Positions 35,873-44,594 of a stretch of 64,000 bases of DNA are shown one piece after another. The notes below the pieces were generated by a model. That model saw nothing but the letters and a program-made list of their open reading frames with translations, searched no databases and was not told where the DNA came from. The stretch is from Microbaculum marinisediminis (lineage in GTDB: Bacteria; Pseudomonadota; Alphaproteobacteria; Rhizobiales; Tepidamorphaceae). The translations under genes were made by a program, and so were the position numbers. Location: NCBI RefSeq assembly GCF_025397915.1, contig NZ_JALIDZ010000003.1, forward strand, positions 196,501 to 260,500, written 5' to 3'. The first letter of the stretch is position 1. Every line of letters starts with the position of its first letter.

Positions 35873-35915
35873 CCGTCATTGTCTTTGTATGCGCAAACGT
35901 GGAGACCCATCGATC

Positions 35916-36437
35916 ATGGCAAGAGGTATCGATCGCGTTGCTGTCGCCGTCATCATCCTGATCGCGACCGGCATAGCGAGTGTGTCCGGCAGCCGGCTGG
36001 CGGGGGCCAGCGAAACGGAGTTGCCCGCCGGTGTCGAGAAAGACGCCGACGGCGACATCGTTTTCCGTCATGTCCTCGATGATGAGCCGATCGAATTCGA
36101 ATACCGAACCGACCAGACGATCACGCCCGCCGTCGATGCCTTCCACAAGACGGCCGTCAATGCCTATGACGGCGACGCGGACAAGATCGCTGAGGGCAAG
36201 AAGCTGTGGGGCAAGCTCTGCGTGGCCTGCCACCTCAAGGACGGCACCGGCCGGATCGGCCCGAACCTGATCGACGACGAATGGCAACACCCCCGCGTGG
36301 CCAGCGATGTCGGCCGCTTCGAGATCATCTATGCCGGTGGCGCCGGCGCCATGCAGGCCTTCGGCCGGCGCATCGACCAGGACGATATCCTCAAGGTCAT
36401 GGCGTATCTGAAGGAATTGCGGGGCGAGACGAACTGA
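35916..36437 (+). CDS. Exported c-type cytochrome, partner of the sugar dehydrogenase
   Basis: A 173-residue protein with an N-terminal signal or anchor (about 8-30) and one haem site, CVACH (Cys102, Cys105, His106). The likely axial Met is in GAGAMQAFG (Met146). The segment GRIGPNLIDDEWQHP and the acidic N-terminal extension resemble cytochromes that accept electrons from PQQ dehydrogenases of the methanol type. Gene order with the sugar dehydrogenase supports that role. Start ATG 35916 gives the signal sequence; the ribosome-binding site is weak (GGAGA). Confidence 0.83.
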   Translation: MARGIDRVAVAVIILIATGIASVSGSRLAGASETELPAGVEKDADGDIVFRHVLDDEPIEFEYRTDQTITPAVDAFHKTAVNAYDGDADKIAEGKKLWGKLCVACHLKDGTGRIGPNLIDDEWQHPRVASDVGRFEIIYAGGAGAMQAFGRRIDQDDILKVMAYLKELRGETN

Positions 36438-36559
36438 CCCGGCCCGGCATGCTTGCTTCGGCGATCCGATAGGGCCAAAACGGCGTATAGGCAGGATCAC
36501 CCGCGGTCCCGCCAATGCCCGGTTCGTCAACCGGCCGGACCGTCAACCGGAAAGAATTC

Positions 36560-37618
36560 ATGCCCGACAGTGCTTCCCGCCGTGCCTTCGCCGGTACGCC
36601 CGCCAATCTGCCGACCGATCATCCGCCCGTCGCGTTCGGCAAGGTTGGCGTGCTCCTCGTCAATCTCGGCACGCCGGACGCCACCGACTATTGGTCGATG
36701 CGGCGTTATCTGAAGGAATTCCTGTCCGACCGCCGGGTGATCGAGACGTCGCGGCTGGTCTGGTGGCCGGTGCTCAACCTGATCGTCCTGACCAAGCGGC
36801 CGAAATCGAGCGGCGAGGCCTACGATCTGATCTGGGACCGCGACCGCAACGAGTCGCCGTTGCGGACGATCACGCGCAGCCAGGCCGAGAAGCTCGGCGA
36901 GGCCTTCGGCGAGGGCCGGGTCGTCGTCGACTGGGCGATGCGCTACGGCAATCCGTCAATCGCCTCGCGCCTGGAGCATCTGCAGAAGGCCGGCTGCGAG
37001 CGCATCCTGGTCTTCCCGCTCTATCCCCAATACGCCGCCGCGACGACGGCGACCGTCAACGACAAGGCCTTCGAGGCGCTGATGAAGATGCGCTGGCAGC
37101 CGGCCGTGCGCACGGTGCCGGCCTATCACGACGACCCGGTCTATATCGACGCGCTGGCGACGTCGATGCGGCAGCATCTGGCCGCGCTGCCCTTCGAGCC
37201 GGAGGTCGTCATCGCCTCGTTCCACGGGTTGCCGAAGGAGTATTTCGACAAGGGCGATCCGTATCACTGCCACTGCCAGAAGACGACGCGGCTTCTGCGC
37301 GAGGCCCTTGGCTGGGACGAGAAGAAGCTGGTGCTCACCTTCCAGTCGCGTTTCGGCAAGGCGGAGTGGCTGCAGCCATACACCGACAAGACCGTGGAAC
37401 GCATGGCGCGGGAGGGCGTCAAGCGGCTCGCGATCGTCACGCCCGGCTTCGTCGCCGATTGCGTCGAGACGCTCGAGGAGATCGCCGAGCAGAACAAGGA
37501 GTTCTTCCTCGAGCATGGCGGCGAGGACTTCGCCGCGATCCCCTGTCTCAACGACACAGCCGACGGGATGCGGGTGATCGAGACCGTGGTGTCCCGGGAG
37601 CTCGCCGGCTGGATCTGA
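36560..37618 (+). CDS. hemH: Ferrochelatase
   Basis: A 352-residue enzyme inserting iron into protoporphyrin IX (or coproporphyrin III in other lineages). It has VGVLLVNLGTPDATDYWSMRRYLKEFLSD read in part, AMRYGNPSI, FPLYPQYAAATTATV, the active-site His in SFHGLPKEYFDKGDPY and TPGFVADCVETLEEI. The CHCQKT cysteine-containing segment is common in alphaproteobacterial forms. The start at 36560 leaves a modest N-terminal tail; a GTG/ATG further upstream is possible. Supplies haem for the cytochrome upstream, though they need not be co-transcribed. Confidence 0.94.
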   Translation: MPDSASRRAFAGTPANLPTDHPPVAFGKVGVLLVNLGTPDATDYWSMRRYLKEFLSDRRVIETSRLVWWPVLNLIVLTKRPKSSGEAYDLIWDRDRNESPLRTITRSQAEKLGEAFGEGRVVVDWAMRYGNPSIASRLEHLQKAGCERILVFPLYPQYAAATTATVNDKAFEALMKMRWQPAVRTVPAYHDDPVYIDALATSMRQHLAALPFEPEVVIASFHGLPKEYFDKGDPYHCHCQKTTRLLREALGWDEKKLVLTFQSRFGKAEWLQPYTDKTVERMAREGVKRLAIVTPGFVADCVETLEEIAEQNKEFFLEHGGEDFAAIPCLNDTADGMRVIETVVSRELAGWI

Positions 37619-37695
37619 GTGGACGCCACTCGCCAACGGTCGTCGCGCCGGGCTAGACTTTCCCGGACCTATCGCGAGCCGGGGGAAGACAGGCC

Positions 37696-38541
37696 ATGGC
37701 GAAGGGAAAGACCGGACGGCGCAGGCCGCGCGGCGGCCATCTGGCATCGCTCGACATGGATGCCTCGATCAAGCGCGCCGACTATGAGGTTCGGCTGAAA
37801 AAGCTGCAGACCAGGCTGCAACGCATCCAGCAGGCCTATCTCTACACCGGAGACGCGGCGGCGATCGTCTTCGAGGGCTGGGACGCGGCGGGCAAGGGCG
37901 GCACGATCCGGCGCATGTCGGCGGTGCTCGATCCGCGCGGCTTCAAGGTCTGGCCGATCGCGGCGCCGCGCCGCTATCACCTGGAACGGCACTATCTGAC
38001 GCGGTTCTGGGAACGATTGCCGCCGAACGGCGCCATTTCGGTCTTCGACCGCTCCTGGTACGGGCGCGTGCTCGTCGAGCGGGTCGAGGCGCTGACGCCG
38101 GAAGCGCGGTGGCGGCGCGCCTACGAGGAAATCAATGAATTCGAGCGGATTCTGACCGCGGACGGCACGCGCATCGTCAAGATCTTCCTGCATGTCACGC
38201 CGGATGTGCAGCTTCGGCGCTTCGAGGAGCGGTTGCGCGACCCGATGAAGCGCTGGAAGCTGTCCTACGAGGATTTTCGCAATCGCCGGCACTGGGGCGA
38301 GATGGAAGCCGCCATCGAGGAGATGGTCGACAGGACGTCGACCAAGCACGCGCCGTGGCACCTCATTCCGGCGAACGACAAGAAATACGCGCGGGTCACG
38401 GCCCTCAGGCTCATCGCCGACCGGCTGGCGAAGGGCGTGGATCTCGCGCCGCCGCCCCTCGATGTCCGGGTGGAGACCGCCGCGGGCGAGATCTTCGAGG
38501 CCTCCGACCTGATCGCGAGCACCGCCGGCCGGACCAGCTAG
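37696..38541 (+). CDS. ppk2: Polyphosphate kinase 2
   Basis: A 281-residue PPK2-family kinase. Walker A is GWDAAGKGG (61-69), the lid-associated Walker B-type motif is FDRSWYGRV (117-125), and the lid region contains RFEERLRDPMKRWKLS. The family transfers phosphate between polyphosphate and nucleoside mono- or diphosphates. The basic N-terminal tail (KGKTGRRRPRGG) is unremarkable for the group. Class I or III cannot be separated securely by eye. The gene stands alone between hemH and the QmcA gene. Confidence 0.88.
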   Translation: MAKGKTGRRRPRGGHLASLDMDASIKRADYEVRLKKLQTRLQRIQQAYLYTGDAAAIVFEGWDAAGKGGTIRRMSAVLDPRGFKVWPIAAPRRYHLERHYLTRFWERLPPNGAISVFDRSWYGRVLVERVEALTPEARWRRAYEEINEFERILTADGTRIVKIFLHVTPDVQLRRFEERLRDPMKRWKLSYEDFRNRRHWGEMEAAIEEMVDRTSTKHAPWHLIPANDKKYARVTALRLIADRLAKGVDLAPPPLDVRVETAAGEIFEASDLIASTAGRTS

Positions 38542-38640
38542 CCGCGGATCGGGACCGTCCGGCGGCTGTTTCTTGGTTCTTGTTCCCGTGTGCGGCCCGT
38601 AGGAAAATGTCCGCCGGGCAACGATTCGAGGAAGGGCGCC

Positions 38641-39726
38641 ATGGCATTCGGGCTGGACATCGTTGTTGTCGTCTTCGTGGTGCTGCTGATCCTGCTGGTC
38701 ATCTCCGGCGTCAAGCAGGTGCCGCAAGGCTACGACTATACGGTCGAGCGCTTCGGCCGCTACTCGAAGACCCTGCAGCCGGGCCTCGGCTTCATCGTGC
38801 CGCTGATCGACCGGGTCGGCCGCAAGATGAACATGATGGAGCAGTTCATCGACGTTCCCAGCCAGGAGGTGATCACCCGCGACAACGCGACGGTGACCGT
38901 CGATGGCGTCGCCTTCTTCCAGGTGCTGGACGCGCCGCGGGCGAGCTATGAGGTTTCCGACCTCGACAACGCGATCCTCAACATCACCATGACGAATGTG
39001 CGCACCGTCATGGGGTCGATGGACCTCGACGAACTGCTGTCGCAGCGCGACGAGATCAATACCCGGCTGCTCAAGGTGGTCGACGCGGCGACCGAGCCGT
39101 GGGGCGTCAAGATCACGCGCATCGAGATCAAGGACATCAATCCGCCGCGCGACCTGGTCGACTCGATGGCCCGCCAGATGAAGGCGGAGCGCGACAAGCG
39201 CGCCGCTATCCTCGAGGCCGAAGGCGAGCGGCAGTCGGAGATCCTGCAGGCCGAAGGCCAGAAGCAGGCGCTGGTGCTTGCCGCGGAAGGCCGGCGCGAG
39301 GCCGCTTTCCGCGACGCCGAAGCCCGCGAACGGCTTGCCGAAGCCGAGGCCAAGGCGACGACGGTGGTCTCGGAAGCCGTGCGCACGGGCAGCATCCAGG
39401 CGATCAACTACTTCGTCGCCGACAAGTATGTGGGCGCCCTGAAGGAGCTCGCGGCGGCGCCGAACCAGAAGGTGATGATCCTGCCCGTCGAGGCCGCGTC
39501 GCTGCTCGGCGCGCTGGGTGGCATCGGCGAGATCGCCGGCGAGGCGTTCGGCAGGGGCGGTCCCGGTGGTGGCGGTCCCGGCGGCGGTGCTGGCAGGGAT
39601 GGCGGTGGCGGCCAGACCCCGGATCGGGGCTCGCCGAACCGGGGGTCGGCACGATCGGCCGGGTCCGCTGCCGGTTCGTCCGCTTCGGTGCCGGAGGCGC
39701 CCGGCGGCCCCTGGGGCTCCAACTGA
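38641..39726 (+). CDS. qmcA: SPFH/band 7 membrane protein (QmcA/HflK-like)
   Basis: A 361-residue protein with one N-terminal span (about 5-24), the SPFH domain starting [19 protein letters not shown], and a long charged coiled coil (about 175-250) rich in Glu/Ala/Arg repeats. The last 70 residues are glycine- and serine-rich low-complexity sequence, which is unusual for the family and could be flexible. SPFH proteins form oligomeric membrane microdomain rings and are often paired with NfeD, as here. Start ATG 38641 follows GAAGGGCG. Confidence 0.9.
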   Translation: MAFGLDIVVVVFVVLLILLVISGVKQVPQGYDYTVERFGRYSKTLQPGLGFIVPLIDRVGRKMNMMEQFIDVPSQEVITRDNATVTVDGVAFFQVLDAPRASYEVSDLDNAILNITMTNVRTVMGSMDLDELLSQRDEINTRLLKVVDAATEPWGVKITRIEIKDINPPRDLVDSMARQMKAERDKRAAILEAEGERQSEILQAEGQKQALVLAAEGRREAAFRDAEARERLAEAEAKATTVVSEAVRTGSIQAINYFVADKYVGALKELAAAPNQKVMILPVEAASLLGALGGIGEIAGEAFGRGGPGGGGPGGGAGRDGGGGQTPDRGSPNRGSARSAGSAAGSSASVPEAPGGPWGSN

Positions 39727-39739
39727 CAGGGGCGGCATC

Positions 39740-40192
39740 GTGATCGAGCTCATCGCGTCCCTGGGCTACTGGAACTGGTGGATCCTCGGCATCGTGCTGC
39801 TGTGCGTCGAGCTGGTCGCGCCGGGAACCTTCATGCTGTGGTTCGGGGCGGCGGCGCTCGTCGTCGGTCTCCTGTCGCTGCTGATCGACTGGTCGTGGCA
39901 GGCGCAGTTCGTCACGTTCGGTGTCCTTTCGATCGCCAGTGTCGGGCTGTCGCGGTTCTTTCTGCGGCGCAAACCCTCCGAGGGCGAGGCGCCCTTCCTG
40001 AACAGGCGCGCGGAGGCGATCGTCGGGCGCGGATTCGTCCTGACCGAGCCGATCGTCAACGGCCGGGGGCGCCTGTCGATCGACGATACGGTGTGGCGCA
40101 TCGAGGGGCCGGACCTGCCCACGGGCACGCCGGTCACCGTGTCCGCCGCGCGCGGCTCGCGGCTCGTGGTCCGGCAATCGGACGCGCCTTAG
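39740..40192 (+). CDS. NfeD-like membrane protein
   Basis: A 150-residue short NfeD protein with three hydrophobic segments (about 12-65) and a C-terminal OB-fold domain (IVGRGFVLTEPIVNGRGRLSI in part, WRIEGPDLPTGTPVTV). No ATG fits. The start is GTG 39740 with AGGGG upstream, 13 bases after the SPFH gene stop. The SPFH/NfeD pair is a conserved two-gene unit in membrane quality control. Confidence 0.9.
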   Translation: MIELIASLGYWNWWILGIVLLCVELVAPGTFMLWFGAAALVVGLLSLLIDWSWQAQFVTFGVLSIASVGLSRFFLRRKPSEGEAPFLNRRAEAIVGRGFVLTEPIVNGRGRLSIDDTVWRIEGPDLPTGTPVTVSAARGSRLVVRQSDAP

Positions 40193-40215
40193 CGGTCGTT
40201 GGATGTCAGCCGGTC

Positions 40216-40242
40216 GGGGATCAGGGCCCGGGGATCAGGGCC
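40216..40242. repeat. 13-bp direct repeat at the motB 3' end
   Basis: GGGGATCAGGGCC occurs at 40216-40228 and 40230-40242, a 14-base period. The second copy includes the last codons and stop of motB; the first is intergenic. It may reflect replication slippage. Confidence 0.6.
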
Positions 40243-41089
40243 TGTGATCGGCCGGCAGCGGCGGTTCCTCGGCGCGTAGCAGGATGCTGATCCGCCGATT
40301 GGCGGCGAGGAAGGCGTCTTCCGGGAACAACGGATCGGTCTCGGCCTTGCCGATGACGCCGTCGAAGCGGCCGTTGGGCACGCCGTACTCGGCGAGGATC
40401 GACCGCACCGAGTTAGCGCGCTGAACCGACAGGTCCCAGTTCGTACGGCCGGGCTGTTCCTCGCTCCTGTCCGCGCTGGTGTGTCCGGTCACCTCGACCT
40501 GGTTGGGCAGCTCGCGCAGGACGTTGGCGATCTTGGTCAGGATCAGCCGGGTGCGCTCGTAGGGGTAGGGCTGGCCCGGCGGGAACATCGAGCGGCCTTC
40601 CTGGTCGACGAGCTGGATGTTCAGCCCCTCGGGCGTTTCCTCGACGAGGATCTGGTCGGAAATCTCCATGATCTCCGGCATTTCCTGCCAGGCCTGGCGC
40701 AGGGAGGCGGCGGCGGTGGCGAACTGGCGCGGCCGCTCGATATCGGTCTTGTCGATATCGTGGGTATTGGCTTCCGGCCCTTGCTTGCGGCGCAGGTCGT
40801 GGCGCTGCTCGGCAAACTCGGAATCGGGTTCCTGCGGTACCGAGGTGATGGTCTTGACGAATTCGCGGACCGGAACGCCCTCGACCTCGATCATGCCTTC
40901 CTTGCGGCTTTCCTTGCGAACGCCGAAGGCCTCGCGCATGGAGCCGGCCACGACCTGGAGCTTCTTTTCGTCCTGGATCGAGAACGAGATGATCAGCACG
41001 AAGAAGCAGGCAAGCAGGGCCATCAGGTCACCGAAGGTGACCATCCATTCGGGAACGCCGGTTCCGGAGGCTTTCTTCTGGCGCGCCAT
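40235..41089 (-). CDS. motB: Flagellar stator protein MotB
   Basis: A 284-residue protein with one transmembrane helix and an OmpA-type peptidoglycan-binding domain. The proton-channel Asp is in FGDLMALLACFFVLI (Asp21). The C-terminal domain has VEVTGHTSADRS and NWDLSVQRANSVRSIL, the usual peptidoglycan contacts. It starts nine bases after motA on the same strand, so the two form a stator operon. The rest of the flagellar genes are not in the window. The length and GVPEWMVTFGDLM entry are like PomB/MotB of the two-gene type. Confidence 0.92.
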   Translation of the reverse strand: MARQKKASGTGVPEWMVTFGDLMALLACFFVLIISFSIQDEKKLQVVAGSMREAFGVRKESRKEGMIEVEGVPVREFVKTITSVPQEPDSEFAEQRHDLRRKQGPEANTHDIDKTDIERPRQFATAAASLRQAWQEMPEIMEISDQILVEETPEGLNIQLVDQEGRSMFPPGQPYPYERTRLILTKIANVLRELPNQVEVTGHTSADRSEEQPGRTNWDLSVQRANSVRSILAEYGVPNGRFDGVIGKAETDPLFPEDAFLAANRRISILLRAEEPPLPADHRP

Positions 41090-41098
41090 GGCTCGGCG

Positions 41099-41872
41099 TC
41101 AGGCCGGTACCGGCTCGGCCATCTCGCCGCGGTGCTTCTCTGGCAGATAGGCGATCAGCATTTCGCGGATGAGGGCCGGGCTCTTGGAGTCGCGGATCTG
41201 CATGATGCCGTCGAGGACGAGGGTCTGATTGACTTCCTCGACCTTGGATTTCAGTGCGAGCTTGTCGGCGATCGGCAGCGCGATCAGGTTGGCGATGAGG
41301 GCGCCGTAGAGGGTGGTCAGGAGGGCGATGGCCATGGCCGGACCGATCGTTGCGGGATCGTCCATGTTGGCCAGCATCTGCACCAGGCCGACGAGGGTGC
41401 CGATCATGCCGAAGGCCGGCGCGGAGTCGCCGATGGCCTTGAAGACGCGCTGGCCGTCCTCGAGCCGCTCGAGATTGAGGTCGCGCTCCCGTTCCAGGGA
41501 TTCGCGAATGAACACGGGATCGTAGCCGTCGGCGATGTACTGCATGCCCTTGGCGAGAAACTCGTCGTCGACCTCGACGTTCTCCAGGCCCAGCGGCCCC
41601 TGCTTGCGGACGACCTCCGCGAGCTTGGCGATTTCGTCGATGAGCTGCCGCGGCTCGATCTTGCGGTGGGTGAAGGCCACGCGACCGCCGAGAGCCAGGG
41701 CGGAAAGGACGCCGGTAATGGGGAAGCGGATGATGGTCGCCGCCATGGCCCCGCCCAGGACGATCAGCATCGAGGGCAGGTCGGTGAACAGGGTCACGTC
41801 GCCGCCGACGAAAATCGCCGCCCCTACGACGCCCGTGCCGAACAAAATGCCAAGAATTGTGGCGATATCCAT
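41099..41872 (-). CDS. motA: Flagellar stator protein MotA (PomA-like)
   Basis: A 257-residue protein with four spans: two near the N terminus (about 1-55) and two near 150-205. PAFGMIGTLVGLVQML and TTLYGALIANLIALPIADKL are the channel-lining helices. A charged cytoplasmic loop between spans 2 and 3 would contact FliG. ATG 41872 has GGGAAG upstream; a TTG 18 bases earlier in frame is less likely. Length and form match the PomA branch rather than the longer E. coli MotA. Confidence 0.92.
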   Translation of the reverse strand: MDIATILGILFGTGVVGAAIFVGGDVTLFTDLPSMLIVLGGAMAATIIRFPITGVLSALALGGRVAFTHRKIEPRQLIDEIAKLAEVVRKQGPLGLENVEVDDEFLAKGMQYIADGYDPVFIRESLERERDLNLERLEDGQRVFKAIGDSAPAFGMIGTLVGLVQMLANMDDPATIGPAMAIALLTTLYGALIANLIALPIADKLALKSKVEEVNQTLVLDGIMQIRDSKSPALIREMLIAYLPEKHRGEMAEPVPA

Positions 41873-41997
41873 CGGACTTCCCGCAGACAAACAAATGTCC
41901 CGACCCTTCTGGCCGGGACAGCACTGCGGACATCCTATGGGCGCTTCCTAAGCAAACGCTAAACGCGTGCGGGAATTTCCCCGACGCGGGGCAGGGG

Positions 41998-43005
41998 TCA
42001 GGCGACGCCGGCGCGCAAAAGATCGTGAACGTGGACGACGCCGACGGGACGGCCGTTCTCCACCACGAAAAGCGCGGTGAAGGGGCGGTCGCCGAGGTTC
42101 ATGACGGCGAGCGCCTCGGAGGCGAGCGTGTCCGGGGTTACCGTCTTGGGGCTCGGCGTCATGATCTCGCGCGCCGTCCGCTTCAACAGGTCCGCGCTCA
42201 TGTGGCGGCGCAGGTCGCCGTCGGTGATGATCCCGACCAGCCGGTCGTCCTCGACGATGCCGAGGCACCCGAGGCTCTTTTCGGTCATGACCACGATGGC
42301 CTCGGCCATCGGCGTGTCCAGGGTGGCCAGAGGCAGCCGGTCCTGCGGATGCATCAGATCGCTGACGAAGCTGAGCTGGGCACCGAGCTGGCCTCCGGGA
42401 TGCAGGACCTTGAAGTCGCGGGCCGTGAACCCCTTGCTCTCGAGCAGGGCGATGGCGAGCGCGTCGCCGAGCGCGAGCTGCATGACCGTCGAGGTCGTCG
42501 GCGCGAGGCCGTGCGGACAGGCTTCCGGCGATTTCGGCAGGGCGAGAACGATGTCCGCGGCGGTGGCCAGGGACGAGTCCGGATTCGAGGTGATCGCGAT
42601 CATCGGCACCTGGAACCGGGTCGTGTGCTCGACGACGGAGCGCAGCTCGGCCGTCTCGCCCGACCAGGACAGGGCGATGACCACGTCGTCCGTTGTGATC
42701 ATGCCCAGATCGCCGTGGCTTGCCTCGCTCGGATGAACGAAGAATGCCGGCGTACCGGTGGAGGCGAGGGTGGCGGCGAACTTCTGGCCGACATGACCGC
42801 TCTTGCCCATGCCCGAGACGATGACGCGTCCGCGCGCGGCGCGCACCTGGCGGGCTGCCGCGGCAAAGGCCTGGCCAAGCCCGTTCGACAGTGTCTCGCG
42901 CAGCGCCGTGAGACCGGCGGATTCGAGGTCGAGCGTGCGTAGCGCCGAATCGATCAGCGTGGTGTCGGACACCGGCCCGCTCCCCACGGATTTCAATGCA
43001 ACCAT
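41998..43005 (-). CDS. kdsD: D-arabinose 5-phosphate isomerase (KdsD/KpsF)
   Basis: A 335-residue protein made of an N-terminal SIS sugar-isomerase domain (about 45-185; GMGKSGHVGQKFAATLASTG, SWSGETAEL) and two CBS domains (about 215-330). It isomerises ribulose 5-phosphate to arabinose 5-phosphate, the first step to Kdo for lipopolysaccharide. HPSEASHGDLGMI is the active-site segment. The upstream region carries a CtrA box facing an outer-membrane protein gene. motA lies 125 bases downstream in the same direction. Confidence 0.93.
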   Translation of the reverse strand: MVALKSVGSGPVSDTTLIDSALRTLDLESAGLTALRETLSNGLGQAFAAAARQVRAARGRVIVSGMGKSGHVGQKFAATLASTGTPAFFVHPSEASHGDLGMITTDDVVIALSWSGETAELRSVVEHTTRFQVPMIAITSNPDSSLATAADIVLALPKSPEACPHGLAPTTSTVMQLALGDALAIALLESKGFTARDFKVLHPGGQLGAQLSFVSDLMHPQDRLPLATLDTPMAEAIVVMTEKSLGCLGIVEDDRLVGIITDGDLRRHMSADLLKRTAREIMTPSPKTVTPDTLASEALAVMNLGDRPFTALFVVENGRPVGVVHVHDLLRAGVA

Positions 43006-43103
43006 GACAATCGGATTTCCTAGACAGCCCGGACGATGCCAAGCCTAACCATCTATCAGATAGCACATTTCGGGTCGGGACCGCACCCGTCGAGACGCGG
43101 CAT

Positions 43104-43119
43104 TTAAGCGCCCGTTAAC
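43104..43119. promoter_or_regulatory. CtrA-binding box
   Basis: TTAA (43104-43107), seven bases, then TTAAC (43115-43119) is an exact match to the CtrA consensus TTAA-N7-TTAAC of alphaproteobacteria. It lies between the divergent kdsD and outer-membrane protein genes. Placed at -35 it would start rightward transcription near the annotated GTG, or leftward transcription about 70 bases before kdsD. Confidence 0.65.
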
Positions 43120-43143
43120 CATACCTCCTCTAGGGTTAACGGG
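43111..43143. repeat. 10-bp inverted repeat overlapping the CtrA box
   Basis: CCCGTTAACC (43111-43120) and GGTTAACGGG (43134-43143) are perfect inverted copies separated by 13 bases. The left arm contains the second half of the CtrA box, and the right arm reaches the first base of the downstream GTG. It supplies another TTAA half-site and could be an additional operator or a mirrored CtrA half-site. Confidence 0.6.
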
Positions 43144-44585
43144 TGTCGACGGCCCCGGCTGCCGCGCCCTCCCGAACCGACAGCACGGGTACGCGGTCCG
43201 TGACGATATCGCCCTCTATCACTGGACTGGCGACGTGGTGTCTCACCGCGGCGGTTTCCCTATGGGCGATCTCGGCTTCCGCGCAATCCTCGGGTGATAC
43301 CGGGTCGTTCGCGACCCTGCGCGGATCGACGGATCCCGGCTCGCAGACCGACGACGAGGCCGCTTTCGAAGCCGCAACCCAGATTGCCGGCGACGAACTC
43401 GGCCAGGTGCCCGACGCCGCGCCAGTCGACGAGGCGGAAGCGGATCCGTATGCGCCGCTCGGCCTGCGCATCGGGGCGTTCCGGATCTTTCCCGCGATCG
43501 AGGCGTTCCTGGGCCATGCCAGCAACGTGTTCTCGAGCGCGACCGACCCGCAATCGGGCGGCTATTACCGCGTCGCGCCGGAGCTGGAAGTAACGTCCGA
43601 TTGGGTGCGCCATGAGTTGCGCGGATTCGTGGCGGTCGATCACGAATCCTTCTTCGACTATTCCGGTGAGACGACCACGGCGATCGACGCCGAACTCGAA
43701 GGCCGACTCGACATCAGCGCGCGCGATGTCGCCGGATTGCGCCTCGCCTATGCGGTCGTTCCGGAAAGCCGCGGCGATCCGAACGTGCCGCAATCCGTCA
43801 TCGAACCGCCGGACTCCGAAGAGGCGGTCGCGGAGGGCACCTACGCGCACCGGTTCGGCCGGCTCGAGGTGTCGCTGCGCGGCGCCTACGAGAAGTTCAC
43901 CTACGACAGCGCCGTTTTGACCGACGGCACGATCGTCGACAATTCCGACCGCGACTACACGGAAGTGAACGGTGCGGTCCGGGCGAGCGTCGATATCGAC
44001 GAGGGATCGCGCGCCGTCTTCTTCGAGACCGGCGCCAACAAGCGCAAATACCGGCGCAGCATCGACGACGACGGCGTGCGGCGCGGCTCCAGCGGATACG
44101 ATTTCCTGGTCGGCGTGTCGTTCGATCGTGGCGATCCGCTGTCGGGGGAGATCGCGGTGGGGTATCAGCGGCAAAAGCCGGTCGATCCCTCCCTGAAGGA
44201 AATCGACAGCATCGCCTTCCGCGGGTCGCTGGTCTGGCAGCCGACGCAACTGACGACCGTCACCTTCGACGGGTCGATCGAGCCGACCGAAACGACGCTC
44301 GACCCGACCGCGTCGGGGGCGCTGGTCTATGCCGCCGACATCGGCATCGAGCACGCCTTGCGCCACAACCTGATCGCCTCGGCGAACTTCGCCTACGCGC
44401 TATCGGACTATATCGGCTCGGGCCGCGAGGAGACCGACTACGTGGTCAGCGCTGGGCTCGAATACCTGGTCAGCCGCTGGCTGTCGTTCCAGCTCGACGC
44501 GTCGTACCAGGCCTACGAAACCAACCTTCCCGGCCAGAACTACGACGATACCCGCGTCGAGCTGGGCATGCGGCTGCAGCGCTGA
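43143..44585 (+). CDS. Outer-membrane beta-barrel protein of surface-polysaccharide type
   Basis: A 480-residue protein with a signal peptide (ending ISASAQ), an acidic periplasmic stretch (about 50-100) and alternating hydrophobic/polar strands to the C terminus (GMRLQR), consistent with a beta barrel of the BBP2/outer-membrane family near exopolysaccharide genes. The first start is GTG 43143, which lacks a ribosome-binding site and may be at or before the transcript start. A GTG at 43200 would still give a good signal peptide (MTISPSITGLATW...) and is a serious alternative. Neighbours kdsD, galU and galE point to cell-surface sugars. I do not know its exact function. Confidence 0.72.
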   Translation: MSTAPAAAPSRTDSTGTRSVTISPSITGLATWCLTAAVSLWAISASAQSSGDTGSFATLRGSTDPGSQTDDEAAFEAATQIAGDELGQVPDAAPVDEAEADPYAPLGLRIGAFRIFPAIEAFLGHASNVFSSATDPQSGGYYRVAPELEVTSDWVRHELRGFVAVDHESFFDYSGETTTAIDAELEGRLDISARDVAGLRLAYAVVPESRGDPNVPQSVIEPPDSEEAVAEGTYAHRFGRLEVSLRGAYEKFTYDSAVLTDGTIVDNSDRDYTEVNGAVRASVDIDEGSRAVFFETGANKRKYRRSIDDDGVRRGSSGYDFLVGVSFDRGDPLSGEIAVGYQRQKPVDPSLKEIDSIAFRGSLVWQPTQLTTVTFDGSIEPTETTLDPTASGALVYAADIGIEHALRHNLIASANFAYALSDYIGSGREETDYVVSAGLEYLVSRWLSFQLDASYQAYETNLPGQNYDDTRVELGMRLQR

Positions 44586-44594
44586 CCGGGCCCG

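Noticed and set aside
43048-43122. A 25-codon minus-strand frame starting just after AGGAGG upstream of kdsD
   Set aside because: The AGGAGG is only one base from the ATG, too close for initiation, and the sequence is better explained as part of the CtrA-box inverted repeat.
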